The notes beneath the pieces were generated by a model. It was not told the DNA's origin, searched no databases, and saw nothing but the letters and a program-made list of their open reading frames with translations. 64,000 nucleotides of DNA, from the NCBI GenBank assembly GCA_021292105.1, contig CM037860.1:10930698-10994697 (forward strand), written 5' to 3'. How positions within the stretch are numbered: the stretch's first letter is position 1; each line of letters opens with the position of its first letter. This DNA is from Anadara kagoshimensis. Taxonomy: Eukaryota; Mollusca; Bivalvia; Arcoida; Arcidae. A program made the translations under genes and the position numbers. Shown piece after piece: positions 12,601 to 21,720 of the stretch.

Positions 12601-15600
12601 TTCAAACAGCCACTTTACTCCCAGCATCTAACAGTTTCAAACAGCCACTTTACTCCCAGCATCTAACAGTTTCAAACAGCCACTTTACTCCCAGCATCTA
12701 ACAGTTTCTATATATGTCTAGATTTTCTTTCTTTTGTTTTTACAGACTGCAATGGTTTATCCTGGATTGGTGTTTGGAATTTGTTTTTTCTTAAACTTCT
12801 TTATTTGGGGAAAACATTCATCAGGAGCAGTAAGTATATGTATATATATCCACAGTGGATATAGACCATACGGAAAGACAATTTAGTTAAACTATAGAAC
12901 ATGTACATGCTTGTGCATGTACAATATTTATAAAATATTATAAGTCTGTTTAACTTAAAATTGCATACATGTCTGTTGAATAATATGATGTGGATGAGAA
13001 ATAATTCTGGGAGTTGTATTTTTTTATGACAAAAAATCTGATTGCTTTTACAAATTATATTGCTCTTGAACCATGCTTTTTAAAAATAAAGCATTTTGTA
13101 TATTTTACAAGATAGGGTCGATATTTTTATCACACTTGTCAGATATATTGAACAAAAACTTTGGCATCATTTTGTCTATCTGAAGTATGTATGACTAATT
13201 TCTTAATATATGTTTGATATACTGACAACATATTACACAACCATAGTCATTATCATGATTTCTTTTTTGTAATTTGTAGGTTCCCTTCACGACAATGTTG
13301 GCATTGTTATGTATGTGGATTGGTATTTCAACACCCTTGGTTTTCCTAGGTTATTTCTTTGGATTCAGAAAACAGGTATGTCCAGATGCTAATAATTTTA
13401 CATTAAATTAAAGTAATAATTGTAAACAATGTAAAATAAGAGAAAAGAAATATAAATTTACATTTCAATACTTGTTACTTTGATAAAGTCAGTTACTGGA
13501 ACTTAAAAAATACATTATAAGTTATACAGGTGTTTTGCAGGCTACATAACATCATGTACTCTGTGAAAGATTTTTGCACACTGAGTGGTAGGTTTACAGT
13601 AACTATACTTTTGTGATGTATGAGGTTCTTCCCTTTTACCACTAAAAATCACATGTGCTTTTAAGCCCAAATACTGTGAAATCATTAATTTTCGTTGGGT
13701 CCAATTTTCGTGGAATCGGTAAAAAATAACATTTCGTTGGGACGTAAATTCGTGGTTTTACTGTTATGTCAAAAATGTAGTTTGTCCTTTGAGCCTTGAT
13801 AACGGGTAGGAAGTCATGCTTTGTTTGTTTATCGGCACCTATAGAAAAAGTTATTTGTTGAAATAAGAAAGCAATAAACCGTGACAGAGACGCGGATTAA
13901 TGACTAAGTCTCGGATAGGCGCTAATTACCTGTAATCATTATATCAGTAACAATTAACTACACAAGCGATGTGACACCTGGCCTGAGTAGATCTACCTGT
14001 TACGTTGTACAAATAACCGGTAATTAATTTAGATTTAAAAGTTTATGCATAGAACATCAATCACAACGTGTTTTATAATCACTTTACACGAAACTGAATG
14101 TTTTTCTGTGACATCGGCAACTTTATAAAAATTCTAATTATTGACCTCTGATGACCTAATCAGCTGTTTACGAGAGTAACAATGGCGGCTCTTACCGATT
14201 CGAATGAAGTTTCGTTTTTTAGAAATCAAACAGCTGACTTAATAATAATAATAATGGTAATAATAAATATAAAACAGGTTTATAGAGATTGTTAAAATGT
14301 TTATTTAATTAATATGTAATCGGATTGGAATTTAAATGAGACGGGTCATAATTGATGATGAAAGTTACGGTTAGAAACCTGTCTGTCCCTATCGTCCCGA
14401 CCAGTTCCTAATTGAAAACAAACATTTAAAAAATTAATGAAGAATTTATTAAACATAATATATGTACTTAAATAATTTTCATAATTAAATTAAACATCCA
14501 CGCATCTTTACCTTGTGAAAAGTTTGTGTTTATGTGCGAGTTACGCTAGAGCAAAAAATATGGTACATATATGCATGTCCATTAGTTATCATATATCTTG
14601 TCTTTTTACTTGAGGTTAATACTTCGTGGTGGTCGTAAATTCGTGGTTCAGACTGTCCACTAAAACCACGAAAATTGATCCCCAACGAAAATTAATGATT
14701 TCACAGTAGATTTATGAACATGGTTCCATTTATTCTGGCAAATTAAACAATTGCTATGAGAGAAATGTTTTTGATAGGTGACAATAAATGCTTGTCAGTA
14801 AAGAAATATTAAGAGAATAATGATTGTAAAACATTTGATTATTTAATTATTGTAGCCATATGAACATCCAGTAAGAACCAATCAGATACCAAGACAAGTA
14901 CCAGAACAGATGTGGTATATGAATCCATATTTAGGGTTAGTATTTACAATTGTTATACAGTACATGCCATCATTGTAATCACATCATTCGTTTGTCAGTC
15001 AGCATTACTGAAATAATAAGTTACTAAAATCTTCAAACCTTTATTTTTAAATTAATTTTATTTTCCCAAAGGAATTTCTATTAAGGTTTTTATGTTAAAT
15101 TATTCCATAAACTATGAAAAAGTTGAAGAAAATTGAATGTCCAAATTACTATTTTACTGGGAAATTACATATGGCTAATGTTAAGAAGGAATGTCTTATA
15201 AGAAATAAGGAAGATTCTTTACATAGAAATAAAACACAATTACTTGACTCATAAAGAATTTTTATCTGCTTAATATGGTCAATGCTAACACAAAAGAATG
15301 CTACACAATGTGTTGCATACCATATGTAGATCAAAGTCACAAAGTCAAATCCTATTTGGGTGGGTAGGGGTTATTTAGCTCTCAAGAGAAGGTTCTATAT
15401 ACATGTAGTATTATATTAATTAATATTTTATCAATTATTTTTGTCATTTCAGAGTTATAATGGCGGGTATTTTACCATTTGGTGCTATGTTTATAGAACT
15501 TTTTTTCATTTTTACTGTAAGTATACTTAGTTTTGACTTTAGTATGTGGGATTCACCATGTCTGTCTATGTGTCTGTAAAATTGTGTCAGCTCCATAATG

Positions 15601-18600
15601 TTATGTGTCAATGGATTCCATCAAACTTGACACAACAGGGATTTTTCTGGGTATCCACAGGGTCCGGTAAAGGGACCCATTCCCAATGCAAAAAAACATA
15701 CATTATTCCCAATTCTGTAGTAAAAAATTCCCAATTAGCTACGTTTATCAATTTTTTGAAGAAAAAAATAAAAATCACAAGAGCATCAAAATCATATTCG
15801 GAGGATATCTCTTTCTGATAACGATTTCGCTCTATATTAACCCACATTTTGCTAAATGATTTATATAGAGACAAAGGGGACAGCCCTATTTTGCTGTGAA
15901 ACCGATATAATTTGTTCAATTACCAGTATTCTAGTGGTCTAGAATTTCTAATATGTTGTTGTGATTTTTCCCAAAATTACATTTTTGTTGAGCATTTTCC
16001 CAATTTCATCCCAAGGTCCTTTTCCCAAAAAGGTCAGAAAAATCCCTGCACAAATGTACATACCAACATGACAGGATGTATCCATTTGTTGGGTTGGCTG
16101 TGTCAAGTACAGGTTTTTAGTTGCAAGTAAATTCCTAAAGACATTCTGGTTGGACTGAATTTATTATCTCATTAGATAAACATAACTGTACCAAACTAAC
16201 TGAATATTATGGAAGCTGTCTATTATTCAGATTAAACCATATCGATAATAAGTCATTTGTTTCACTTAGCTTGTATCAATTGCATGGATTTAGAGAAGAA
16301 TGACTGAGATTGAATCTTGAATTTTGTCTGAATGACCTTGAAAACCCTAAAAAAAGCCTTGAATTTTTATACCATATACATGTACCTGTGAGAACCCTGT
16401 TTACAAATCTCAAAACAATTGCTAAACCAATTAGTTTACAAAACAGGCATTGTTGAAACATACTTTATGTTTTATATATATTGAATAGTCTATCTGGTTT
16501 ATCTAAGAAAAATATGATCGGCATGAAAATAAACCAAGTTAAAAAAAGAAGTGAAACCTTACCTCTTAATTATAATAAACATGTACGAAAGAGCTATTAC
16601 ATGTATATACGGCTGTTGCATTATTAACATTTGCATGTACCTGTCTATAAAGGCCACTCAAGGGGACCAGTAAAACTGACCTTTATGGACAGGTAATGAC
16701 TTTTGATTCAAGTCTAATTTAGATTTTATGTTTCTATTTTAGGCTATTTGGGAAAACCAGTTTTATTATTTATTTGGTTTCCTGTTTCTAGTATTTATAA
16801 TTTTGATAATCTCAGTATCACAAATATCAGTTGTTATGGTGTATTTCCAGTTGTGTGGAGAGGTAAGTTATCTTTCTTTTCATAAGTAACATTTTCTTTC
16901 CAGTATAGACTTACCACTATGGTAGCTCAGTTTGTAGATTGCATACTCCATATGTGAGAGGTTGTGGGTTTGAAGCCTGGCCAAGTCCGACCAAGACTTG
17001 AATATAGGTAGCGACTGTTCTTTCGCCAAACAATTGGCATTTGTAAATTAGTCACAGGGTCCTTGAGAAGATACCTTAAAAACCAATGTCCCATCTCAAT
17101 GGCAGGCATCGCATGTAAAAGACCACTCTCTCTTCACATTGCCCTGAGCATACTGCAAAAGTAAAAAATTCTGCCACTTCACCCACAGCTGGTGATGTCT
17201 CAATATAAGCAAAATATTCTTAACTGGGATGTAAAACCCATTCAATCAATCAAATATTGATAACATTTTTTTTCTAAAATAAACTTAAAGAATTTGTCAC
17301 TATGGTAATGCCAAATAGATAAATCTTGACCAAAAATCCATTTATACTGTTAACTGCTCTATTTAGTGCAAAAATCATCCATTGGAATCTTCTTGAACCC
17401 AAACATAAATCTCTTTATTTATAATATCCACTGAAACAAACCTTCAAGTAGTGGAAATCCCCTGTTCATAGACAAGTTTCAGGTTAATTTTTGTCTAGCA
17501 TATGGGTCATTATGGGAAATGTAAAAATCGTAAGAAACTCTGAATAAAACTCTTACAAATGTTTGTTTCTACTTTCAACTAATCAGTCTAATAGACGATT
17601 ATATTGCAAGCCCCATACACATGATTTTGATTTATAAGATTAATTCAATTTAACATTTGATATTTTTTGTTGTTTTAGGATTACCACTGGTGGTGGCGGT
17701 CGTTCATAGTTTCAGGAGGATCAGCTGTTTATGTATTGGCATACTCTGTGTTTTACTTTGTAACCAAGGTGAGTGTTGTTTGTAATTTGTAGCATCTTGT
17801 GTTATAACATCAGTTAAAGTTTGACATGGCTCCTACTTTTTAGATGTCAACAATAATATTTGCATAGAATATGTTAAGCCTACCTTTTCATCAACACTTG
17901 ATAATAGAATTAATTAGTTATAAATCCCTGGAATAAGAATGTTTTAAAAGAATAAAACAATAATGGTCTTAATTATACCTCAGTTTATGATACTTCAATT
18001 TGATTTGCCTATAATAGGTCACGTGTCATTAGATAAATAATCATATTTACCGTTGAAATCATGATGATTGTCTTTTCTCCAAAAACCTTCATATCACTCT
18101 CTGGAACCCTTTATATATCCTACTGTGTACCCTTCATATCACCCTCTGACTTTGTCAAATCCTTTGAATACGTAGTGCAATAATGAAATGTTCCGAAGTG
18201 TTCCAAATGTGTATCTATGTACAACAACAATGGTGGCATCAAGCAGTGCCGTCTGATCGACGATGCAGAAATGGACATCCATCTGCACAAAAAAAGATCT
18301 AAGAATACTGACAAACGCTGAAGGCAGAGTCCAAGTTTGATATAACTTGTCTCAGGTTGTCAAATTTTCATATCGCACCAAAACAAGGGCAATAATTGTA
18401 TAATATGTACATACATGTATCTTGATTTTCAGCTTGCTGAATGAAGTAAAGACAAACTTATGTTCTATCTACAATTAGAATGTCCAATATTAAGATAATT
18501 TATTTGATGATTCATATAATTATATAATTTCTTTTGATGAAAGTACCTTAGAGGCAGAGTGGTCTAAAGCGCCTTTATGGATCTTGGCACATGTTACCAA

Positions 18601-19061
18601 CTAGGTTTGAATCCCACTTGTTACAGATCCTAATGTGAGAACGTTGGTCAGTTTTTTTGCTGAAGGCCGGTGGTTTTCCTTTGACACTAGTTTTTCCTCC
18701 ATCTCTGACTTGATTGACTCAATGTAAGTGAAAAAATCTTGACTTGGGCATTCCACTTCATTCTATTGATGAAAAAAAGTAGGTTTTTTTATGGAATCTA
18801 TGTGTTATTCCTCTAACATATCGTGTTAACAAGAACATTTGCAATCCTCATTTTGTTACACTTAATATATTTTCATTAATAACTTATGATGGTTTGTTGT
18901 TTTATTTTCAGCTTGAAATCACAGGATTTATACCTACTTTATTGTACTTTGGTTACACACTTTTAATGGTATTGACATTCTGGATCCTAACTGGTACAGT
19001 AGGATTCTATGCAGCATATATGTTTATAAGGAAGATTTATGGAGCTATCAAGATTGATTGA
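563..19061 (+). CDS. TM9SF4: TM9SF4 orthologue, C-terminal half (11 exons, partial at 5' end)
   Basis: Nonaspanin (TM9 superfamily) multi-pass membrane protein of the Golgi/endosomal system; in other animals and Dictyostelium (Phg1) the family works in phagocytosis, adhesion and sorting of membrane proteins. Exons: 563-633, 1167-1299, 1886-1967, 2565-2640, 12746-12829, 13280-13375, 14856-14935, 15453-15516, 16743-16862, 17679-17768, 18912-19061. All have AG acceptors and GT donors and join in frame to about 348 residues, against about 640 for the full protein. The window begins at the end of TM1 and covers TM2-TM9. Diagnostic segments are [68 protein letters not shown] and [20 protein letters not shown], which follow TM9SF4 more closely than TM9SF1, 2 or 3. 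The C-terminus KIYGAIKID fits the family's KxD/E COPI-binding signal. No frameshift or internal stop was seen. The N-terminal lumenal part lies outside the window. Confidence 0.95.
1167..1299 (+). CDS. TM9SF4: TM9SF4 exon: cytosolic loop and TM2
   Basis: Begins [20 protein letters not shown] and continues into the hydrophobic [14 protein letters not shown]. The acceptor is TTTGTAG and the donor TATAT/GTGAGT. It ends one base into a codon (phase 1), which the next exon completes. Confidence 0.95.
1886..1967 (+). CDS. TM9SF4: TM9SF4 exon: TM2-TM3
   Basis: Reads [19 protein letters not shown] then IFLFVFMG. The acceptor is TTTCCAG and the donor ATGGG/GTATGT. The SPxxRGALMT motif is a family hallmark. 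Confidence 0.95.
2130..2300 (+). repeat. Dispersed-repeat fragment (GTCTGTCC type)
   Basis: Resembles the sequences at 15546-15635 and 21465-21600: GTCTGTC-rich head, then a segment of the type 'ACATGAAACTTCATAGG'. Family not identified. Confidence 0.4.
2310..2535 (+). mobile_element. Truncated SINE fragment
   Basis: The segment with TTGTCAGTTTGCTTGCC and TGGTTTCCTCCACCATC aligns by eye with the body of the SINE at 18548-18775. The tRNA-like head is missing. It is followed by an A-rich tail just before exon 4 of the window. Confidence 0.5.
2565..2640 (+). CDS. TM9SF4: TM9SF4 exon whose 3' border was copied into the satellite
   Basis: Reads [19 protein letters not shown] then KKAALE. The acceptor is TTTCAG and the donor TTTAGAG/GTAAAT. 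Its last 8 bases (CTTTAGAG) and the following intron start recur eight more times in the intron downstream. Confidence 0.95.
2641..12709 (+). repeat. Higher-order intronic satellite: nine 1.1-1.35 kb units built from a 35-bp monomer
   Basis: Each unit starts GTAAATGCATAAACAAAC, runs through a near-invariant spacer of about 315 bp, then a tandem run of a 35-bp monomer (CATCTAACAGTTTCAAACAG followed by CCACTTTACTCYCAG). Unit starts are 2641, 3747, 4853, 5959, 7205, 8556, 9768, 10874 and 11956; the last is partial and runs to 12709. Unit lengths are 1106, 1106, 1106, 1246, 1351, 1212, 1106 and 1082 bp, so most differences are multiples of 35. I estimate about 200 monomers. The first two monomers of each unit are degenerate. 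The array fills the intron to within 36 bp of the next exon. The monomer length is not a multiple of 3 and includes TAA, so it is not coding. Confidence 0.97.
3739..11961 (+). other. Eight duplicated copies of the exon 4 splice donor inside its own intron
   Basis: CTTTAGAG/GTAAATGCAT, identical to the exon 4 border at 2633-2650, recurs with the GT at 3747, 4853, 5959, 7205, 8556, 9768, 10874 and 11956. The preceding bases are AAACAT instead of the exon's GGCAG, which places the duplication breakpoint inside the last 8 exon bases. Seven junctions read CTCAGCATAAACAT before the copy; the last reads CAGTTTCAAACAT. Confidence 0.95.
12746..12829 (+). CDS. TM9SF4: TM9SF4 exon: TM4
   Basis: Reads [19 protein letters not shown] then IWGKHSSGA. 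The acceptor is a strong TTTTGTTTTTACAG lying only 36 bp after the satellite ends. The donor is GCA/GTAAGT. Confidence 0.95.
13280..13375 (+). CDS. TM9SF4: TM9SF4 exon: TM5
   Basis: 32 codons reading [17 protein letters not shown] then [15 protein letters not shown]. The acceptor is TTTGTAG and the donor CAG/GTATGT. Both borders are phase 0. Confidence 0.95.
13674..14706. mobile_element. MITE with about 40-bp terminal inverted repeats and TA target site
   Basis: The left end begins CTGTGAAATCATTAATTTTC and continues GTTGGG...CAATTTTCGTGG; the right end is its inverted counterpart ending GATTTCACAG at 14706. TA flanks both ends (13672-13673, 14707-14708), the mariner/Tc1-type target. It is 1033 bp with no transposase ORF, so non-autonomous. 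It lies in the intron between the exons ending 13375 and starting 14856. Confidence 0.9.
14856..14935 (+). CDS. TM9SF4: TM9SF4 exon: conserved RTNQIPRQ loop
   Basis: Reads [18 protein letters not shown] then MWYMNPYL. The acceptor is ATTGTAG and the donor TTAGG/GTTAGT, a slightly weak donor. It ends in phase 2. Confidence 0.95.
15453..15516 (+). CDS. TM9SF4: TM9SF4 exon: TM6
   Basis: Reads [20 protein letters not shown] then T. The acceptor is TTTCAG and the donor ACT/GTAAGT. Confidence 0.95.
15546..16130 (+). repeat. Dispersed repeat split by a MITE insertion
   Basis: The parts flanking the MITE (15546-15635 and 16054-16130) carry the TGTCTGTCTATGTGTCTG and CATGACAGGATGTATCC type sequence of a family also seen at 21465-21720. 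Another piece with GCTCTCAAGAGA lies at 15350-15395 and has its match at 21655-21700. Confidence 0.45.
15636..16048. mobile_element. 413-bp MITE with CAGGGATTTTTCTG termini
   Basis: Terminal inverted repeats CAGGGATTTTTCTG...CAGAAAAATCCCTG, with similar subterminal GGTCC/TTCCC motifs. A 5-bp CACAA duplication flanks both ends (15631-15635, 16049-16053). The ends look hAT-like, but most hAT elements make 8-bp duplications, so the superfamily is uncertain. Reading frames across it are not genes. Confidence 0.85.
16743..16862 (+). CDS. TM9SF4: TM9SF4 exon: TM7
   Basis: 40 codons reading [20 protein letters not shown], then a hydrophobic stretch ending [11 protein letters not shown]. The acceptor is ATTTTAG and the donor GAG/GTAAGT. 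Phase 0 at both ends. Confidence 0.95.
16917..17254 (+). mobile_element. Full-length tRNA-derived SINE
   Basis: The head has an A box (GGTAGCTCAGTTTGTAGA) and a B box (GGGTTTGAAGCC) spaced as in a tRNA. The body continues through ACATTGCCCTGAGCATACTG to the tail TATTCTTAACTGGGATG and ATTCAATCAATC. It is the best preserved member of its family here and lies in the TM9SF4 intron 16863-17678. Confidence 0.85.
17679..17768 (+). CDS. TM9SF4: TM9SF4 exon: TM8
   Basis: 30 codons beginning [19 protein letters not shown] and ending YFVTK. The acceptor is GTTTTAG and the donor AAG/GTGAGT. The EDY-WWWR element is strongly conserved in the family. Confidence 0.95.
18548..18775 (+). mobile_element. SINE with Leu/Ser-tRNA-like head
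   Basis: The A box region GGCAGAGTGGTCTAAAGCG resembles a tRNA-Leu/Ser head and the B box is GGTTTGAATCCC. The body matches the fragment at 2310-2535, and the tail has TTGACTTGGGCATTCC. Located in the last TM9SF4 intron. Confidence 0.75.
18912..19061 (+). CDS. TM9SF4: TM9SF4 terminal exon: TM9, KxD tail and stop
   Basis: 49 codons beginning [20 protein letters not shown] and ending [10 protein letters not shown], followed by TGA. The acceptor is ATTTTCAG. The lysine-rich tail carries the KID form of the KxD/E COPI motif. Confidence 0.95.
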   Translation, partial: LEITGFIPTLLYFGYTLLMVLTFWILTGTVGFYAAYMFIRKIYGAIKID

Positions 19062-19490
19062 TGGAATTATTACTGTAAAATCTAGTGTAGGGTTGAATAT
19101 TTAAATATCATGGATGTCCAGATTTTTGCAAGTGGGATTATTATATAAGTTATTGGGTATTTAGAGGTAGAAGAGCTGTTGAAATGAGTGGTTCACATAA
19201 CATTTTTGTATAATTTTCAGTATAATAATATTCTATAAATTTCAGTATGGCTACTTTCAGGTTTTTTTAATAGCAAATTTCACAATATCACAACAGATCC
19301 TTACAAGTTGGTTTTGTACTTAAGTCAAATTGCCAACTTGGAAGATTTTTTATCAGCTTGTATAGACTGGTTACCTACAGGTGAGAATGAGTGCCTTCCT
19401 TGATTGCTTTCTGGGTCAGTGTAATGGTTTGGCATACAAATCTGAAACATTGGAAGGCACTGTAGGTCAGAGCACATTACAAGTGATGTG

Positions 19491-19905
19491 GGTGCACCAC
19501 ATCTTAACTTGATATTAGAAGACTTCACAAGTTTTGTAGATTCACCACATCTCAACTTGAAATTAGAACACTTCACAAGTTTTGCAGGGCACCACATCTC
19601 AACTTGAAATTAGAACACTTCACAAGTTTTGTAGGGGCACCACATATCAACTTGAAATTAGAACACTTCACAAGTTTTGTAGGGCACCACATCTCAACTT
19701 GAAATTAGAACACTTCACAAGTTTTGTAGGGGCACCACATCTCTACTTGAAATTAGAACACTTCACAAGTTTTGTAGGGGCACCACATATCAACTTGAAA
19801 TTAGAACACTTCACAAGTTTTGTAGGGGCACCACATATCAACTTGAAATTAGAACACTTCACAAGTTTTGTAGGGGCACCACATATCAACTTGAAGATTA
19901 GAGTA
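19491..19905 (+). repeat. 48-bp minisatellite in the TM9SF4 3' UTR
   Basis: Eight to nine units of 47-48 bp (GGGGCACCACATATCAACTT followed by GAAATTAGAACACTTCACAA and GTTTTGTA). The commonest unit is 48 bp, 16 codons, so an open frame with a 16-residue repeat (GAPHINLKLEHFTSFV) appears at 19582-19923. It sits after the TM9SF4 stop and has no ATG context suggesting translation; I treat it as non-coding. Confidence 0.9.
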
Positions 19906-21464
19906 ATGGACTTCGATCAGTAATAAATAGTTGAACCATTGTTGATATCTAAAATCAAAGGTATAACAGCTTCTTTGTTTGATCATGGGATAAAATGTTT
20001 ATTTGCAATTTAAAAATTAAGGTTTACCTACAACATTAAGTTTATATAGAGAGGGTTTTTTTAATCGGCTATAGACATGACATTATTATCATTGGTGTTG
20101 ATTGTTTTGTGTTAAATTATTGAATTTGAAAAAAGTTTTGGTAGAATAACATAGCGTTATAAATAGAATTTTACTTCAATGGTGTACTTTATATTTAGGG
20201 AATTTTTAAGAGCTGGACATTTTGGTCTGATGTCATCTTGACACAGCTTAGCTTCCAAATATATTTAAGTTTGACATAAATAATTAAGCATTAATTAATA
20301 ATTTTCTAGTTACCAGTACATGTATATGATTTAGAATGGCATTGTCAGTTTTGCCATTCATACATCAATGTATGTTCAGGTAATTTTATTTATTTTAATG
20401 TAGTTCAGGTAGTGCTATATATCATTGGTTAAATGGACTTATATCAACTTATGTGATGGCAGAAATTAGCTACCATAATTAGACAATTAAAGAATAAAAT
20501 TACATATATGTACATGTGATTACATATATTGTGATCTGTGTAATTGGAATATGGTTATGTGAAATTCATATATAAAAGTGCTATACAATAAATGTGATCA
20601 GTATAAATAGGTATGTGATTCAAAAATCAGTTGAATGTTTAATATATACTATTTTTGTCCCATGTTCTTTGTAGTAGAAAATGGCTCTTAGAATAACCAC
20701 TTTATTATGTCCTTATTTGCACCATAGAAGATTTGATTAAGTGCTACAGAAAGTGTGTGAACAGATGCATATGTACACAGAGTTTTGTTTAAAAAAAAGC
20801 TTTGATTGTAATTGCTGGCCTGACTACTTACATTGTGTAGCACTAACACATAGATGACAGGTTCTTTATATGCACATTTTAGGGGTTAAAAGACATATAT
20901 TTATTTGTAACTTATAACTTGTACAGATTTCATTTTATTTCAATTTATTTTCAAATATATGAATGCTCATGTGTATGTATGGATTGTAGAGATAGAGAGG
21001 GAGAGAGTTGCATCATCTTTGAAGTGAGAATTGTGACAATTTACATGTATGTATATGATGGGGAAATCCAGTCTCAAGAATGTATGTTACAAGTGTTATT
21101 GATATCAATATTTTATTGAAACCAAAATAGAAATAAACGAAGTAATTAGAAAAATGTGAGTAGTTGCTTTAACAGTGCTTGTTTTTAAACCATAAACGAT
21201 CTTAATGCATAGAATGAAATAGATTATATTAATTTTACTACATTCCATATTTTCTGTTCTTTGACAAATTTGTTGAAGTTTACTTTAGGTTTTTGGTTGT
21301 CTTTTAACTATCTTCTAGTGTATGGTAGACCTATTTTCTATTTTCCCACAAAACGTAAAAGATAATATACTGTTTATCTGGTGTTATGCGAGACTGACAA
21401 GAGGGTTAGGACAAAACAATAAAAATACTAAAACTTAATGGCACATGATGATAGGGAGGTATAT

Positions 21465-21720
21465 AGGATAGGGATCACTATGGCTGTCTGTCTGTTCATG
21501 TAAAATCATGTCCGAGCCATTTCTCATAATTGCTTAGTATAGCTGTCACAAAACTTCACATAAATAAACTTCATGAACTTCATGGCCAAAAGGTGTGTAA
21601 TGACCTTGAATAAAGGTCATATTGAAAAGGTCAAGGTTGCAAGAAAACATCAAATGATTGGGATGGGGGGTATTTTGCTCTCAAGAGATCATTTTAGTTT
21701 TTTTTACCAACAGTATCATG
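21465..21720 (+). repeat. Dispersed-repeat fragment
   Basis: Carries GGCTGTCTGTCTGTTCATG and AATGACCTTGAATAAAGGTC, then GGGGGGTATTTTGCTCTCAAG. Related to 15350-15395 and 15546-16130. Family unnamed. Confidence 0.45.

Noticed and set aside
2957-12709. CRISPR-like array of short repeats
   Set aside because: The repeats are contiguous 35-mers without unique spacers, in a eukaryotic intron. It is a satellite.
15608-15919. 103-codon minus-strand frame
   Set aside because: Lies across a MITE and its low-complexity AAAATAAAAAT interior; no homology.
16917-16990. Functional tRNA gene
   Set aside because: The A and B boxes are present, but the sequence continues into a SINE body and the cloverleaf arms are not kept. 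It is a SINE head.
19582-19923. 113-codon frame with a 16-residue repeat as a gene
   Set aside because: It comes from the 48-bp period in the 3' UTR. It has no signal, family or splice context.
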